From the NCBI GenBank assembly GCA_014898415.1, contig RCTD01000028.1, forward strand, positions 434,001 to 498,000: a stretch of DNA of 64,000 bases, in the 5' to 3' direction. A model generated the notes under the pieces. It was not told the DNA's origin, ran no database searches, and was given only the letters and a program-made list of their open reading frames with translations. Of the stretch, positions 24,594 to 36,453 are shown piece by piece. Position numbers and translations under genes: made by a program. Origin of the DNA: Stromatinia cepivora (taxonomy: Eukaryota > Ascomycota > Leotiomycetes > Helotiales > Sclerotiniaceae). Numbering within the stretch: the stretch's first letter is position 1; every line of letters starts with the position of its first letter.

Positions 24594-27500
24594 TTAATCT
24601 ACCGTGCTGAGCAAATCCTCAGTATCTTGAACCGCATCACTGCCACTAGGATCTACTATGTCCATCGGATCTTCCCTCATAGCATCACTATTAAGATCTA
24701 CAGTATCACGCTTCGTCCTCCCACCAAACAAGCAAGTCCAGAGATCGTTTTCTGAAACGACTTCCCCGCTCTTGCCCTTGGCTAGGAGATTCGCAAGTAC
24801 CGATTCCTGCATCTCTATACTATCAGCCTCTTCCAGACCATGCGCTACCAATTCTTCATCCGAGAGCTCCTTCTCTTTCCCCTTTTTCGATCTGGCTGCA
24901 TGTCCCAGATGCTCTAAGCGTCTCTTAACAGATAACTCATAGATTGATTGTTCAACAGTATTGCCAATAATATGCAAGTAAACATTGGTGTCGACAACTT
25001 GACCAATCCTATCGACGCGTGCTATGGCCTGAATTTCAAGGGCAGTGTTTAACAAAGGTTCGCAGAGGAACACATGACTAGCATTGACTAGTGTCAATCC
25101 AGCACTATGCGCTCGAGAGTGTAACAGGAAAACCTCTGTGCCGGGATCATTTTTGAATATTTCAATTCCATTAGGCTTATCAATGGATGCATGGCCGATG
25201 CGGAATACACCGAATGCGCGAGACAAGATCGGTAAAAAATCTGCAAACTGAGAAAAGACGACTGACTTTGAGCCAGGATCTGATTCTCTAAGGTAAAGAA
25301 TGTGACGGGCTTTTTGGAAAATAGTTAGTGGTGTTTTGTTGAATGGAGTCAATGTTTACATACCAAGGGTATCAATTTTGGTGCCAAATGAGTTATTACC
25401 TGGCAGCTCGACGTTCTTGATTGCGGAAAGAGTAGCTCGGCTGACATCTGAGTAGATTGCGGATTTTTGAGGGCTGTTAGAATTAAGCGATCGTTCCTTT
25501 AGTGGTTCTCTAACCTCCTCTGTTTCGGCGGTCAGTGTTGGCTCTTGTGGCTTGTAGGTAATTTCGTGAAGGTCTGCATGAATTAGTGTCTTTTTACAGA
25601 CAGGGCATCTGTGATGTGCTTCAATAGGTTAGTAATATGTATGCGACACTTGAAGGTAATTGGGCTCTCACATCTCCACCATTGTTTGATACAATTGGAA
25701 CAGAATTGATGACCGCAGACGGTTAAAACTCCAAGCTCGAATCCATCTCTGCAGATGATGCACACTCGCTTATCTTCAAGGGTTTCTGCCTCCTCTTTTA
25801 GGTGAACCAGATATCTTTTCTTGGCTCTCAAGACAGCCAAGCTCTGGATAAGTACCTGCTCGTTTCCTAGCATCTTCTCAACGACATCGTCGTTGTTTGG
25901 ACCTGTATACGGAGCTACCTGATTTGAAATTGCTTGTAGTTGTTTATAATATTCCACTCGAAAATTCATACACTTTGTGAACAGCCCTACTTCCTTCTCT
26001 AGAGCTGCAGCCGCTTTCATCTGATCCATGAGATGTTTATGAGTCATTTTTAGTTGAGCTTCAACAATCGAGAGTTCGTTTTGGGCATGATTTGCCTTGA
26101 GTTTGGTCACGAGGGTCCGGAGTGCTGACAAAGCCCCCCTTACACTATTGCCTTCATGGATAAAGCGGTCTCTTACATTGAACAGCTCAAGTAGTCGTTC
26201 TGGGTAAGGGCCTTCGCCCCTTTTCGCTTCCCGTAAAGCGTTTTTAGCCTCTTCGTCAGTTAGAAAATTCCGTATTCCACTCAACGATGCCTGTCTATCC
26301 GCAATCATTGTCCGCAATGCTTGTACGTATACTACGACTTCTTCTTGTACTTTTGTAGAATTCTCGTATTCATCTCCACTGATAGCTACTTCATCATCGT
26401 CGTTGTCGACCAATGAGCTCAACAAAATCCGTCTGAGATAATCTCGCCATTCATTAATCTGATGGGCTTGATTGTCTAGATCAATCCCGAGCCTTTCGAG
26501 GCTGCCCAAATGTTAGTTAGTAAGTAGGTATGGGGCATGAGGTTCTAGGGGATCTGAATGTATCTGAATGATTGGTTTGATTAGAAATATCAATATTTGC
26601 AACTTACTCTTCCATGATACGGCGGCTTTCGGGCCCCCCGCTGAGAGTGTTGGGTACGTATTTAGGCAATTGGAGAGGTGTACGGGATTCTGTATCCTTT
26701 CTAATTGTGATCATCATGGAGTTCGCTTTGTTAAAGGCCTATGATCTGGTTAGCCCATATATCTCCACACTGCTTGATTAGAAGTGTCTATTTGAATTGG
26801 GGAGTACTCTCTTCGTAATGAATTTGGGAAGCCACAGGAAAAAAGATCTGGAGCTTCAATTCAAAGTATTGTAAATTTGCACTAGTGAAATACAGAACTT
26901 ACATCTTGTAATATCTCGCGCCGTAACTCCTTAGCTTCTTCGTAACCCTGTCTTTCGAGTATATCAAGGTTTTTAAACTCGGGAGAATTAGGCTTTGTCA
27001 TTTTCTCGTTTGTCTTAATCTGGAAGTGAGCATTTGCCCGAAAGAACAACGCCATGTGATGGAGTTCTAAGGCGGCCCTCAACCGTGCTCGACTCATTCC
27101 TATGGGCGAGGCAGGGTCCAATCTAAGTGAGAATGTGTTAGAGTGTTCGAAAGACGATTCAAAAAGTCCTCACCCATCTTGTCCTTCAACATCTCCATCA
27201 TTGATGCTTTCAGCGCTTTGGCCTTGGATTGAGGCAATTGTCTCTTCAGCTTCGGCTATTGACGAATCTGAACCTTTGTCTAGACGAAATGCCCGCTTCG
27301 CTTTCTCCGATGATATTTCGCCGATTAACTCATCTCTAGCTTCACTTAGACCAACAGAGGACTCTAAGATTACTGCTTCCCAGATGTTCAAAGCCTCTTG
27401 AACTCGAGGTGAGTCCTCATACAATTGCCCCCTTTTTAACCGAGAAAGAAGAAGTGACCGATGATTTGTTCTAATCGCAACATCTGTTTGTGAGAACATA

Positions 27501-30103
27501 ACTTCGAGAACCTTACCTAATAATGTTATTAGTCTTCACCCCGAGGCACATCATTACTAGATTTCCCGACTTACTTGCCGCTTGAACAACTGGTTCCGAG
27601 TCATGTCCACTTTTGTTTTGCCTAATGGTTCGTTTATTGCGTCCACCAACTTCCGTGTGCAATGTGGCCCGCCTCAATCGTACAAGCCAGCGTCTCATCA
27701 CCTCGGCATAATCCTTTGGATCCCAGCCGTATACAATAGGCTTACCCTCAGTGCTTAGTACCGATTCAGCACACATTTGACTAAATAAGTCTTGGTAGTA
27801 TACTTCTTCAATGGCATTAAAAGGCATAGTTATTACGAAGCGGTGTTGTTTGGGTAAGTTCAGCTCTTGACGGACACTTTTTTTCGAATGACGTAAGCTG
27901 ATGGATCCGAACAACTTGTGGAAGTTTTGCTTCGAGGTCACGAACGATGGCCAGAGCGAAACTATGGGCTCATATCTTAGGAAGATGAGTAGTCCTAGTA
28001 AGTCTTTGATGTTCTTTCTGACCTATGCTACAGTCAGTTTATTTCATCTCCTATGGTGAATAAAAAAGTATGGTTTTAGGTTTTCCAATGGTCCGTATTG
28101 CAGACTGACAATGAGTTATTATTAATTGTTGAATTCCTTTCATATATCCAACTAATCGATACAATGAATCCATCTGGAATTTGAGCCCACTGCAAACTCT
28201 TAATTGAACTCAATGCTTCACAGGTTTTCGAACATTGAAAACTTTCTAAATGAATCGAATCTGGACAGCAATCTGGACAATTGGAAGCCCTAATGAAAAG
28301 GAGTAGAGGATATTAATAGCTGGAAACACATACCGGGGTGCCCGTGATTGCCCAAGCATTGATTCGAGGTATCATCCTTGCGACAGTTGCGGCATTACTA
28401 ACACTGCTCTCAATCATTTGTGCTTCATCTAGGCACACACGCCACCACGAGAACTGCATTAAAGGCGATTTGGGTCTTTGATATTTTGACTCCCTGCGCA
28501 ATGTTCTCTCCGGATTCAGACTGGTGAAATGGATCTCTGATGCAAGTATAGCATACGTGGTAATGACTATATCGGAGGTGGCAAAGTCGTCCATTATGGC
28601 CTCATGGTGAAGTGTCCGCTTAATACCTTCATAGTACGTAACCTTGAGATGTGGTGCATGGGTTTTGATCTCACTGATCCACTGTTCTAAATATTGTCAA
28701 CAAATGATATGATCGGCACGCAATTTTGATTGAACACTTACTTGATATAGACGGTGGTGATATTATTAGGGTTGCATTTGTTGTCTGTAGATTCTCACCA
28801 GAAATTGGATCGATAGTCGACAGACCTTGATTAGGACGGGTATGAAGTGTCAACAGAGCAATCATTTCTACGCTCTTACCCAAGCCCATCTCCTCTGCAA
28901 GAATACCACCCTTGATTTCTCGTTCCATTGCAAAGAAAGGAGCAAGATCGAAGGTAACTATTCCAAACAAATGACTGATATAAAAAGGGCGCCCTTTTAA
29001 ATCTGTTGCTGCAATGAACGAGACAGGCAATTGACCTGCCACCTCGAACTGCGCCTCCCTAACACTTCCGGTCGCGCGAGACCATTCGGAACCTTCTCTA
29101 CGAAGCAGCCATTGAACAGCCCGCTTTTGAAATGGGTAAAGGGTTGATTCCAAGCGGGGTGTTTCGATGGAGGCAGGAATCTCGTCATCCGGATCTGAAG
29201 AATGTGCAGATTGATAGAAATCTTGCGCAGACAGCGAATCCAAATTCGTGCGATTCGGATCAGGGAAGTAAGTGTTTAACACCTTTAACAGGGCATCCGT
29301 TTTCTTGAGCTGTATCAACTCAGGGTGAGTTGCTACCTCCCATTTGATAGTAAAATGCATTTGTATATAATCCGAGCCGTCCCTTTTGTGCAAACTTATC
29401 CCAGCTTCTGTCCACAACTTACTTGATTGTCGAACGTGCTTTTTAGAGTCTCGATCAACCATTAGACAAATGAGGACGTCATTGAAGGGATTTAGAATGC
29501 TCGTCGATGTATTTTCGAGTGATAAGGGTATGGTAAGCAAGGGATTACCATTGTCATCTTCAATTATGATATGAGATGGCCCGGACTTCTCATTCTGCCG
29601 ATCCCAGAGGCAATTAAAGTGGATTTTCTGCTTACTCAAGGTGGTGCTATCCGAGGATAACTTTGATCGAAGACATCTGATTTCCCACGAAGATTGCTTG
29701 ACGACGATGTAATCTCTCGAAACATGGTCGTTCGATGATTGCAACTCAGATCTTGTTATAAGTTTCTGCCGCTTCTGTGGGGGTTCTTCTGATGCATTCT
29801 AGAGTCTCAAATTAGCGCTTTTAGAAATCAATGAGAAGCATCAAACTTTTGATGCCAATTGAATGTGGCCTAGAACAAAATATGGTCGATAATAATAGTT
29901 ACCTGATTTGTGGTAAGATAACCAATTAATGCATCCGTAATAACAGTGACAAAAGTCGGCGGAGCCTCATTACGGAGAGCTTCATCATTACCATCACCTT
30001 CGGTATTTGTTCTTTGTGCATCTAACTCCTGTGCAAAGATATAGTCATCAGGAATGATTCCGAAACGCTTTTTACGCTTAGGAGACAGATTGATAGGAGC
30101 CAT
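24594..30103 (-). CDS. SHPRH/Irc20-type SNF2 helicase with RING E3 ligase
   Basis: Ten exons (minus order): 30103-29903, 29798-28742, 28686-28334, 28022-27575, 27516-27174, 27122-26903, 26738-26608, 26501-25672, 25618-25364, 25309-24594. All junctions are GT..AG and keep frame, giving 1517 residues. The SNF2 N-lobe has Walker A EEMGLGKS (about 369-376), a DEAQ box (about 506-509) and ITGTPV. A long insert with coiled coil follows, then a C3HC4 RING (about 1165-1204: CIIC, CGHQFCSNC, CPVC completed by splicing of exons 8 and 9). The C-lobe has SVVFSQF, a glycine-less SAGLTLVNASHVFL block and ARVDRIGQ. A RING lying between the two helicase lobes, with DEAQ, is the signature of SHPRH/Irc20, which ubiquitylate PCNA or act in recombination control. 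The divergent neighbour is mS41. Confidence 0.93.
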
Positions 30104-30793
30104 TGTATCAATTCTCCGGACTAAATCTCTTCACCAGAATATGTAAACTTCCAAACAGCACAAAGGCCCCACGTGCAGGAAGTTTACTTCGTTTAATGAA
30201 TATAAAGAAAGGGGCCTGCGTTTGTTAGATTGAAAATGAGACTATCTTCTTGTTCTAATAAATATGAGACAATGAAAGATGAGTGACAGGCAAATAGTTG
30301 TGTGTGATTGTGGTGGTTGTTTCCTGATGATGTTGAATATAAGTAGGTAGGGAAGTAGGTACCTGCCTCGGGACTCTTATAGTAAAGTTAGTAAAGAGAT
30401 TACTCAGAGGTATGCACTGCGATAACTGATAAGGAAAGTCGCCATGTTGGAGTCGGATATACTTTATTCCCATTATATCACATGATCAAAGATTTTCCGA
30501 ACAAACACTAAGGTTAAAATCGAATTGTGAGGCAGTTCAAGATAATCCCAAGAGATAGGTACAGCCTTCTGCTGGTTGACACGATTTGACACAAGTTGAC
30601 TTACATCAAAGCACCCAGTTGACATACAGTCCATGCAACCTTCGGTATTAATACCTTGACCTTCGGGAATTCATTGAATCATTCATCATTCTACAGTATG
30701 TACAATTGATCCTCATCTTCAATCCTTCGATGATCAGCTGAGACTCTGTTGTGTGGCATGGAGCCATATTGACTTTCTCATTAGAATCTGCCC
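30104..30793. promoter_or_regulatory. divergent promoter between SHPRH-like gene and mS41
   Basis: A 690-bp head-to-head interval, so both promoters must lie here. A CACGTG E-box occurs at 30170-30175, close to the helicase start. No coding potential was seen. Confidence 0.55.
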
Positions 30794-31504
30794 ATGATGA
30801 TCCTCAAGCCTTACCAGCTACGACCAATTCCCTCATTTCTCCTCCCATTTACGGATTCAACCACTTGCACTCAAGTACGAAGTTTGCATTATCGCATGAA
30901 GGCGCCGCCCGTACCACGTCCCACACCATTTGTACCGGATGCTCAAACATTTCTTACACTCATTGGACGGAACTTGAGCCAGCATGCATCGAAGATTCCT
31001 TCTTGGAAAGCATTATTTACATTGACCTCTGACCAATTACGAGAATTGGGGGTTGAGCCTCCACGGAGTCGACGCTACCTCCTACGCTGGCGCGAGAAAT
31101 TTAGAAAAGGGCAGTACGGCATTGGTGGAGACCTTCAACATATCGAAAATGGAATTGCAGAGTTGCGTGTAGTTGAAGTGCCATCTTCAAGTCCGAGACA
31201 CAGTGCAGCTACCGCGACATCCTCCCCGGGACAACGAAAGATAGTGGTCAATGTGCCCATCGGAGGCAGTGCAGAGAATGAATTGGCTGAGCAGATGGTT
31301 CCTGTCCAAGGTCTGCATATCAAGGGAGCACATACCATTGTCGGATCTCATGTGCAACCTTTCAAAGGAGGAAATGCGGCGAAATTTGTTGTTAAAGAAG
31401 GATTATGGGAAGATCGCAGAGGTCACAAGATTGATGGCGGCGAAAGGAGACAAGCCGAAGTTCGAGCGAAGAGGAGAGGAGAAGAGAAACGTGCAGCCAG
31501 ATAA
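30794..31504 (+). CDS. FYV4: mitochondrial small-subunit ribosomal protein mS41 (Fyv4, IGR motif)
   Basis: Single-exon gene, 236 residues. The IGR motif spans about residues 43-112: TPFVPDAQTFLTLIGRNL, then PSWKALFTLTSDQLRELGV and PPRSRRYLLRWREKFRKG. This is the defining domain of Fyv4/mS41, a small-subunit mitochondrial ribosomal protein. The N-terminus preceding it has basic and hydroxylated residues and no acidic ones in the first ~20, suiting a mitochondrial presequence. A second Met about residue 35 (MKAPPVPRP) could be an alternative start but would remove the presequence. The C-terminus is a Lys/Arg/Glu-rich tail typical of fungal forms. Confidence 0.9.
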   Translation: MMILKPYQLRPIPSFLLPFTDSTTCTQVRSLHYRMKAPPVPRPTPFVPDAQTFLTLIGRNLSQHASKIPSWKALFTLTSDQLRELGVEPPRSRRYLLRWREKFRKGQYGIGGDLQHIENGIAELRVVEVPSSSPRHSAATATSSPGQRKIVVNVPIGGSAENELAEQMVPVQGLHIKGAHTIVGSHVQPFKGGNAAKFVVKEGLWEDRRGHKIDGGERRQAEVRAKRRGEEKRAAR

Positions 31505-34032
31505 GAAAATGCTAGATGAGCAAGCTATTGATTAATGTAAGATATTTGAGGCTGTGTATGGCATGCATAGGGAGGAGGTGGCTCCGCTGTGATAGTCCTG
31601 GGATCTTCATCCACAGGTCATGGCCTTCTAGAAGATATCTATTGCAAGGCTGCAGTTGAACTCATAACATATTGAAGTTGGATGTTGACTCGATACCTAA
31701 ATTGAGATTGGTAGTCTACATGGGGTGGGGTCGGCTCCAGGGCCACGTGAAATTGCAGTTTCGCGGCGTAGACTTCAATTTAACACTATTTCCGTCCGCC
31801 TTTTACTGAAATACCTCGATCATTATTTCTTTCTACATGCTTCCTCATACTAGCCCTACTTAAGAATGCTCAAAATTCCAGTACTTCTGTATAAGATTGG
31901 GATACATGGTTCCTTATTTCACCATTCCCCAGAGCCCTTGGAAGCTCGTTCATGCTCCCCCCCCCGGGGACTTTTCACATTCTAGCAGTTGCGCGAAATG
32001 TACCCGATACCTCCTTTCAATGAAATGTGCCCATTTGCTTCAGATTTTTTCCAGATACTATTTCGCTAAAGAAGCTCCTTGCTGCATAATTCACGTTGAT
32101 AGCTACTATTAATCCCGTAAAATGTCCACACATAACCCACTCACAGTCACTTTGCAGATCGAACTAAAGGTCAGCCATTAGCAAGACTCTGGTTTTGATG
32201 ACGGTACACCAACCCAGCAGCCTGGACGCGTATTAGAAAACTCGGAGACTTATGAAATGCACGAGGAAAGGTCATTTTGATAAGCCAATATCAGCCGATT
32301 CAGGCATTTCATGCCGCTCAATCCCATACCCATCCAGCTCAAGATCGTCAATTTCACCTAGTAGGAGCGGAGGCGAACATGTAAAATATACGTCTTTCGG
32401 GCACAGCAAGGCTTCTTGATATTCTCGTCCGATGTTTGAATGGATGATAGTGGCACCTCAACCTGATGTCAACAAACATCCTCATAAAACAGTGTATGGC
32501 TACTATATGGGTCCCGAGTTGAAGAGTCAAATATGGTAATGGATGTGTGTGTCGTATCAGAACAAGTGATCAAAATTGTGAGTGTCCTCACGGCACAATG
32601 CATAAAAAAATATCTGGGAAATGTAGCTGAGGTCGGTAAATGATATCTTCGTAAATAGAAAAAAAAATTGAGGAGCCGGTGAGCTAATTATAATCCGTGG
32701 ACACATCGCCGGTATTTTCATACTACTTACTTTTGGAAGCTAACTAGATACTTCAATTACAGAACAGATTGAGTATACCTAATATACTGACCGTAGCCAG
32801 GTATGGAGGTATTTATTGAACTATTCATTTATGATGCATTTCAGGGGTTCGTCCGTCTGCCTGGTCTCCCATAAATTGACCCCTGTTAAGCCTATACAGG
32901 AACCGAAGCCATCAAATCTCCGCCTGAACATCTTCGAAAAATAATGGGTACGCTACCATTTCTACAACTGGCTTACAATATTTTCTGTTTTTGGCATCTT
33001 CAGCGAGATAGAAAGCAGAATTTCATATAGTAGGACTCGACCATTGAACGTTTTTTTATTATTAAAAATACGGTCAAAATCGGTAATAACGGATGAAGGA
33101 TTTCAAGGAATCCCTCCCCCATCTTCCTCTTAATTCGATGGCCCCCATCACACCGCAATACCATTATCTCATTGATTTGGAGCTCCGCTATCCTCATGAT
33201 CCTAGCTATTGAAGATTCATCATCCTCCCCATCTCCTTCCCGTATTTGGATGAGTTTCTTTATACCAGGTCACATGTATGCTTAGTGCAATCATTGGATC
33301 AGGTTGTAGTCCAACTTAGGTGAGGCTGCCTTAGAGAAACTGGGACTTTCTCGATTGTTCATTCAGTCATATCCTACCTCTAATCTACCTATAGTCAGTC
33401 ACGTTTTCCTGGCGGTCATATACCTGATCCGCCTGGAGGCAGTGCTTCCATTTGACGTTCCATCCACTCCTGGTTTGTGTGCTTCTCTTGCAAATATGCT
33501 TATGCATATCTTTCTATATCTTCTTGATATCCAAAAGGGATCATCGAGTCTGCCCTCCGCGCCGCCGTTTAGTTCTATAAAGTAGGGAAGTTTCCCATGA
33601 CCAAACGACTATCAGCTCATCATCACCATCAATCATCTTTCTTTGATTTCATAGAAGGCTTCAGCATCTTCATCTGCACTGTGGCTCGTTGCTTTTAAAT
33701 TTATCGTGTTTCAAGCACTACATACATTCGCAGAACCATTACCAAGGGCAAAATCGTCACTCTATTCGTATTCTCCTAAACGCCTAACCAGAGGAGATCT
33801 CAGCAAAGGTGTGAAATTTCAGCGTTGATGTCAGTACACCATCTTTGCGCGTCAAGTCATTTTCTGAGAATTAAAAGGGCCGACGCCCACAAGTCTGAGC
33901 ACATCGAATATTCTGTTGAACAGGAACGAGCTTTTGAAGTTCCTTGCTTGCATCACAGTCGAAGATCCTGACCGCAGTCAAACTATCAAATCACAGCCAA
34001 ACCTCGAATCAACCTCTGAGGCCGAAACCGAA
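31505..34032. other. intergenic region, 2.5 kb
   Basis: Between mS41 and the bZIP-like gene. It contains a C-rich run near 31958-31968 and an E-box CACGTG at 31744-31749. Short open frames are unremarkable. The last few hundred bases, pyrimidine-rich and ending near TTGAACAG at 33916-33923, may be a 5' leader with a leader-intron acceptor. Confidence 0.5.
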
Positions 34033-34588
34033 ATGTCTTCCTCCCACCGATCTTCATCTGGCAAAGGGAAAAGCTCCTCTTCCGGAAAGTCAAAGCCAAA
34101 GCAAGACGATTGGTCTGGCATCACAGATCCCGAAGAGCGAAGGAGAGTGCAAAACAGATTAGCACAGAGAAAGTTTCGTAAGTGGTCACTGTATCACTCA
34201 GATTTCAGAAAGCAGCTAACATTTCACAGGGGACAAGGCCAAGGCGGACAAAGAGCGTGAGGATCGAGATAATGAGAATCGTGCTCATGCCGGCCATTCT
34301 TATCACACAGCTGACCCAAATGATGTCTACTACGACAACGCTGACGCCGGTGGTTCGCCATGGGGTTCCATCTCTATGAAGCACGTCGTTTCGAAAGGTA
34401 GAGCTCGAGAGGATGCATCCGGACACGAAGCTCGACCAGAGGACGAGGCAAGCTACTATCAAAACGCCGACGCAGCTTATGAAGGAGAAGCTTATTACGG
34501 AGGAGAGGCAACTTCATACGAGGACGACCAAGCCTACTATGATTATGGAAGTGCAGCTGGCAGTGGTAGTGGAACTTCTGGTTATTGA
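34033..34588 (+). CDS. bZIP-like basic-region protein (short, no clear zipper)
   Basis: Two exons, 34033-34177 and 34230-34588, give 167 residues from the first in-frame ATG. The Ser/Lys-rich N-terminus leads to DPEERRRVQNRLAQRKFR, the Asn-x-x-Ala-x-x-x-Arg-type basic region of fungal bZIP factors; the 52-nt intron splits the last Arg codon of this segment. After the splice the chain continues DKAKADKEREDRDNEN and then becomes Tyr/Gly/Asp/Glu-rich and low in complexity, without the heptad leucines of a zipper. It may be a degenerate or non-canonical bZIP regulator. DNA binding is an inference from the basic region only. Confidence 0.75.
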
Positions 34589-36453
34589 TCAAACCAGTGA
34601 CTCGACTGGTCATTGAGCAAAAGCCACGACTATGTGCTGACACGGAATGACCTAATTATATTTTCACGACCTCGACACGATTCTCTGGGCTGCGATTATG
34701 GCCTGGATATATGCTGTATTACATCTTTAGACTTTTTTCTACTTCTTCTCGGCTTTCATTCAACACATCATTTTTATCGATATAGATGGTGGATAAGCAA
34801 CAAAAAGGAGGAGAATTCAACGATGCCAAGCCCCTGTCTCATTATACCTACGCAATTCCTTACTATTTTCCTTTTTTTTTCTAATTTTAGCCTTTTCTTT
34901 TCCAGCAAGAATTAATTGCTGCCTGTTTTTATGTAACACCAGATTTCTTATATTCTATGCTGCTTACTTTCGCGCCAATATCCAGGGTTAGATCCAGAGG
35001 TTCAGCTCAACATGTACTTTTAGACTTTCTATAAAAATTCCCTCCAATGCAAAAACGTCATCATAAGCCTTCGAGGAAACATGACATTGTGAGAGTAAAG
35101 GCGTTTGGTAACACTGCATTCGCTAACGCCTGAAGAAGCCACCGCATGGCCTGTCTTATGGATGTTTGTGATCATGAAAGTAAAATCTACTATGTAACCA
35201 TTTGCAAGCTGGTACGGAGCGACGGGTACGTACCCTGTGGAATTTACAGATCCTGCGGAACGGCAAGGAAGCCCGTAACGGTTACGACAGATTACAGAGA
35301 AGGTGTGGTAGAATCTGTCAAGCCATTTTCACCAGGATTGGTGGGGGGATTAAACGTCCGAGGCTGTGTTGAAAGTACTACAGGATATGACATATTTCGT
35401 TGCCCTCTCGCTCAGCCCAAGATCTGTTTCCTAGATAAGCATTCCAGATAGGAAGACAAAACGAGATGAAAGTTTTACGGCAGTTCTCGTATAGATCGTG
35501 TGGGGAACCTGATATGCCTTGAATCCGATCCTTAGGAGGCGGATGATGCATGTGTGGTGGGTCAGAGTGGCGGAATAGGGAATTTTTACTTTTGGGGTCC
35601 TTGGGTTTCCTTCCTCACATATGGGATGGAGGAACAGGCGAGGTTTGGTGGCGCATTAGCACACCAAAATACAGGACTTTTTGGTTCGTGATGAATGGTA
35701 AGGCGTGTAAGCGTCCCAGACGCCATAGTGTGGTAGGTGCATAGGATAGGAGGTTAGTTAGTTCGATCAAATGCCAAGATCATCTGCAGCACCTAAAATT
35801 AGCTAATACTCCATATTCCCACGGTAAAGGATCACTACGGGATAAATGTACTAGGCGGGGCCGGGCTTGGTTTCTTTCTTCCTGTTGTACTGTAATAGTA
35901 ATAAGTAACGGGTCTTCCCCATCAAGGCGAGATAGTAAGCTGAGATTCACGTTTTCATGGTTTGATGAGGATTATAATGTCTAAATGAAGCAAAATAAAC
36001 ACAATGAAAAGTATCAGTGTTTCATAAACACTTATCTGATAGGTAACATGTATATATTGTTCAATTCCTTTGTAGGACACCGAAATGATATTCACCATTT
36101 TTCCTTTGATAAAGGAGTGACCTTATGTAGACCGCAATCTGTCTAGACCAACCAATCGGCAGTACCTAAGCTAATGAGCTTCCTAGCAAGAATAATAAGA
36201 TCTTCCAAAAAAGTATAGAAATGAGAAGCTTCAATTTAGAAAACCATTTGTCAATTTCAATTATTTCTTTAACAATTCAATCTTAAATATTATATCAATA
36301 TTTCATTTTAATCCAAAAAAGTCCAATTCAAATATTAACTTTAATAACAACTAATTCCGAAATGGATTAAATTACATTTCTATCACGAATCACTATTCAT
36401 TGACGATTGTTTTTACTTTGCTACTCGGTTCTGTGCAGTAACGACGGAAAGAA
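34589..36453. other. intergenic region, 1.9 kb
   Basis: Includes the 3' end of the bZIP-like transcript and the AT-rich upstream region of the Ies1 gene. The ~200 bp at 36210-36410 are strongly AT-rich. The sequence GTGCAG at 36433-36438, just before the Ies1 ATG, could be the acceptor of a leader intron. No gene supported. Confidence 0.5.

Noticed and set aside
35146..35451. 101-codon plus-strand frame
   Set aside because: No signal peptide or motif despite several cysteines; it lies in a 3'-flank/intergenic zone and has a mixed composition.
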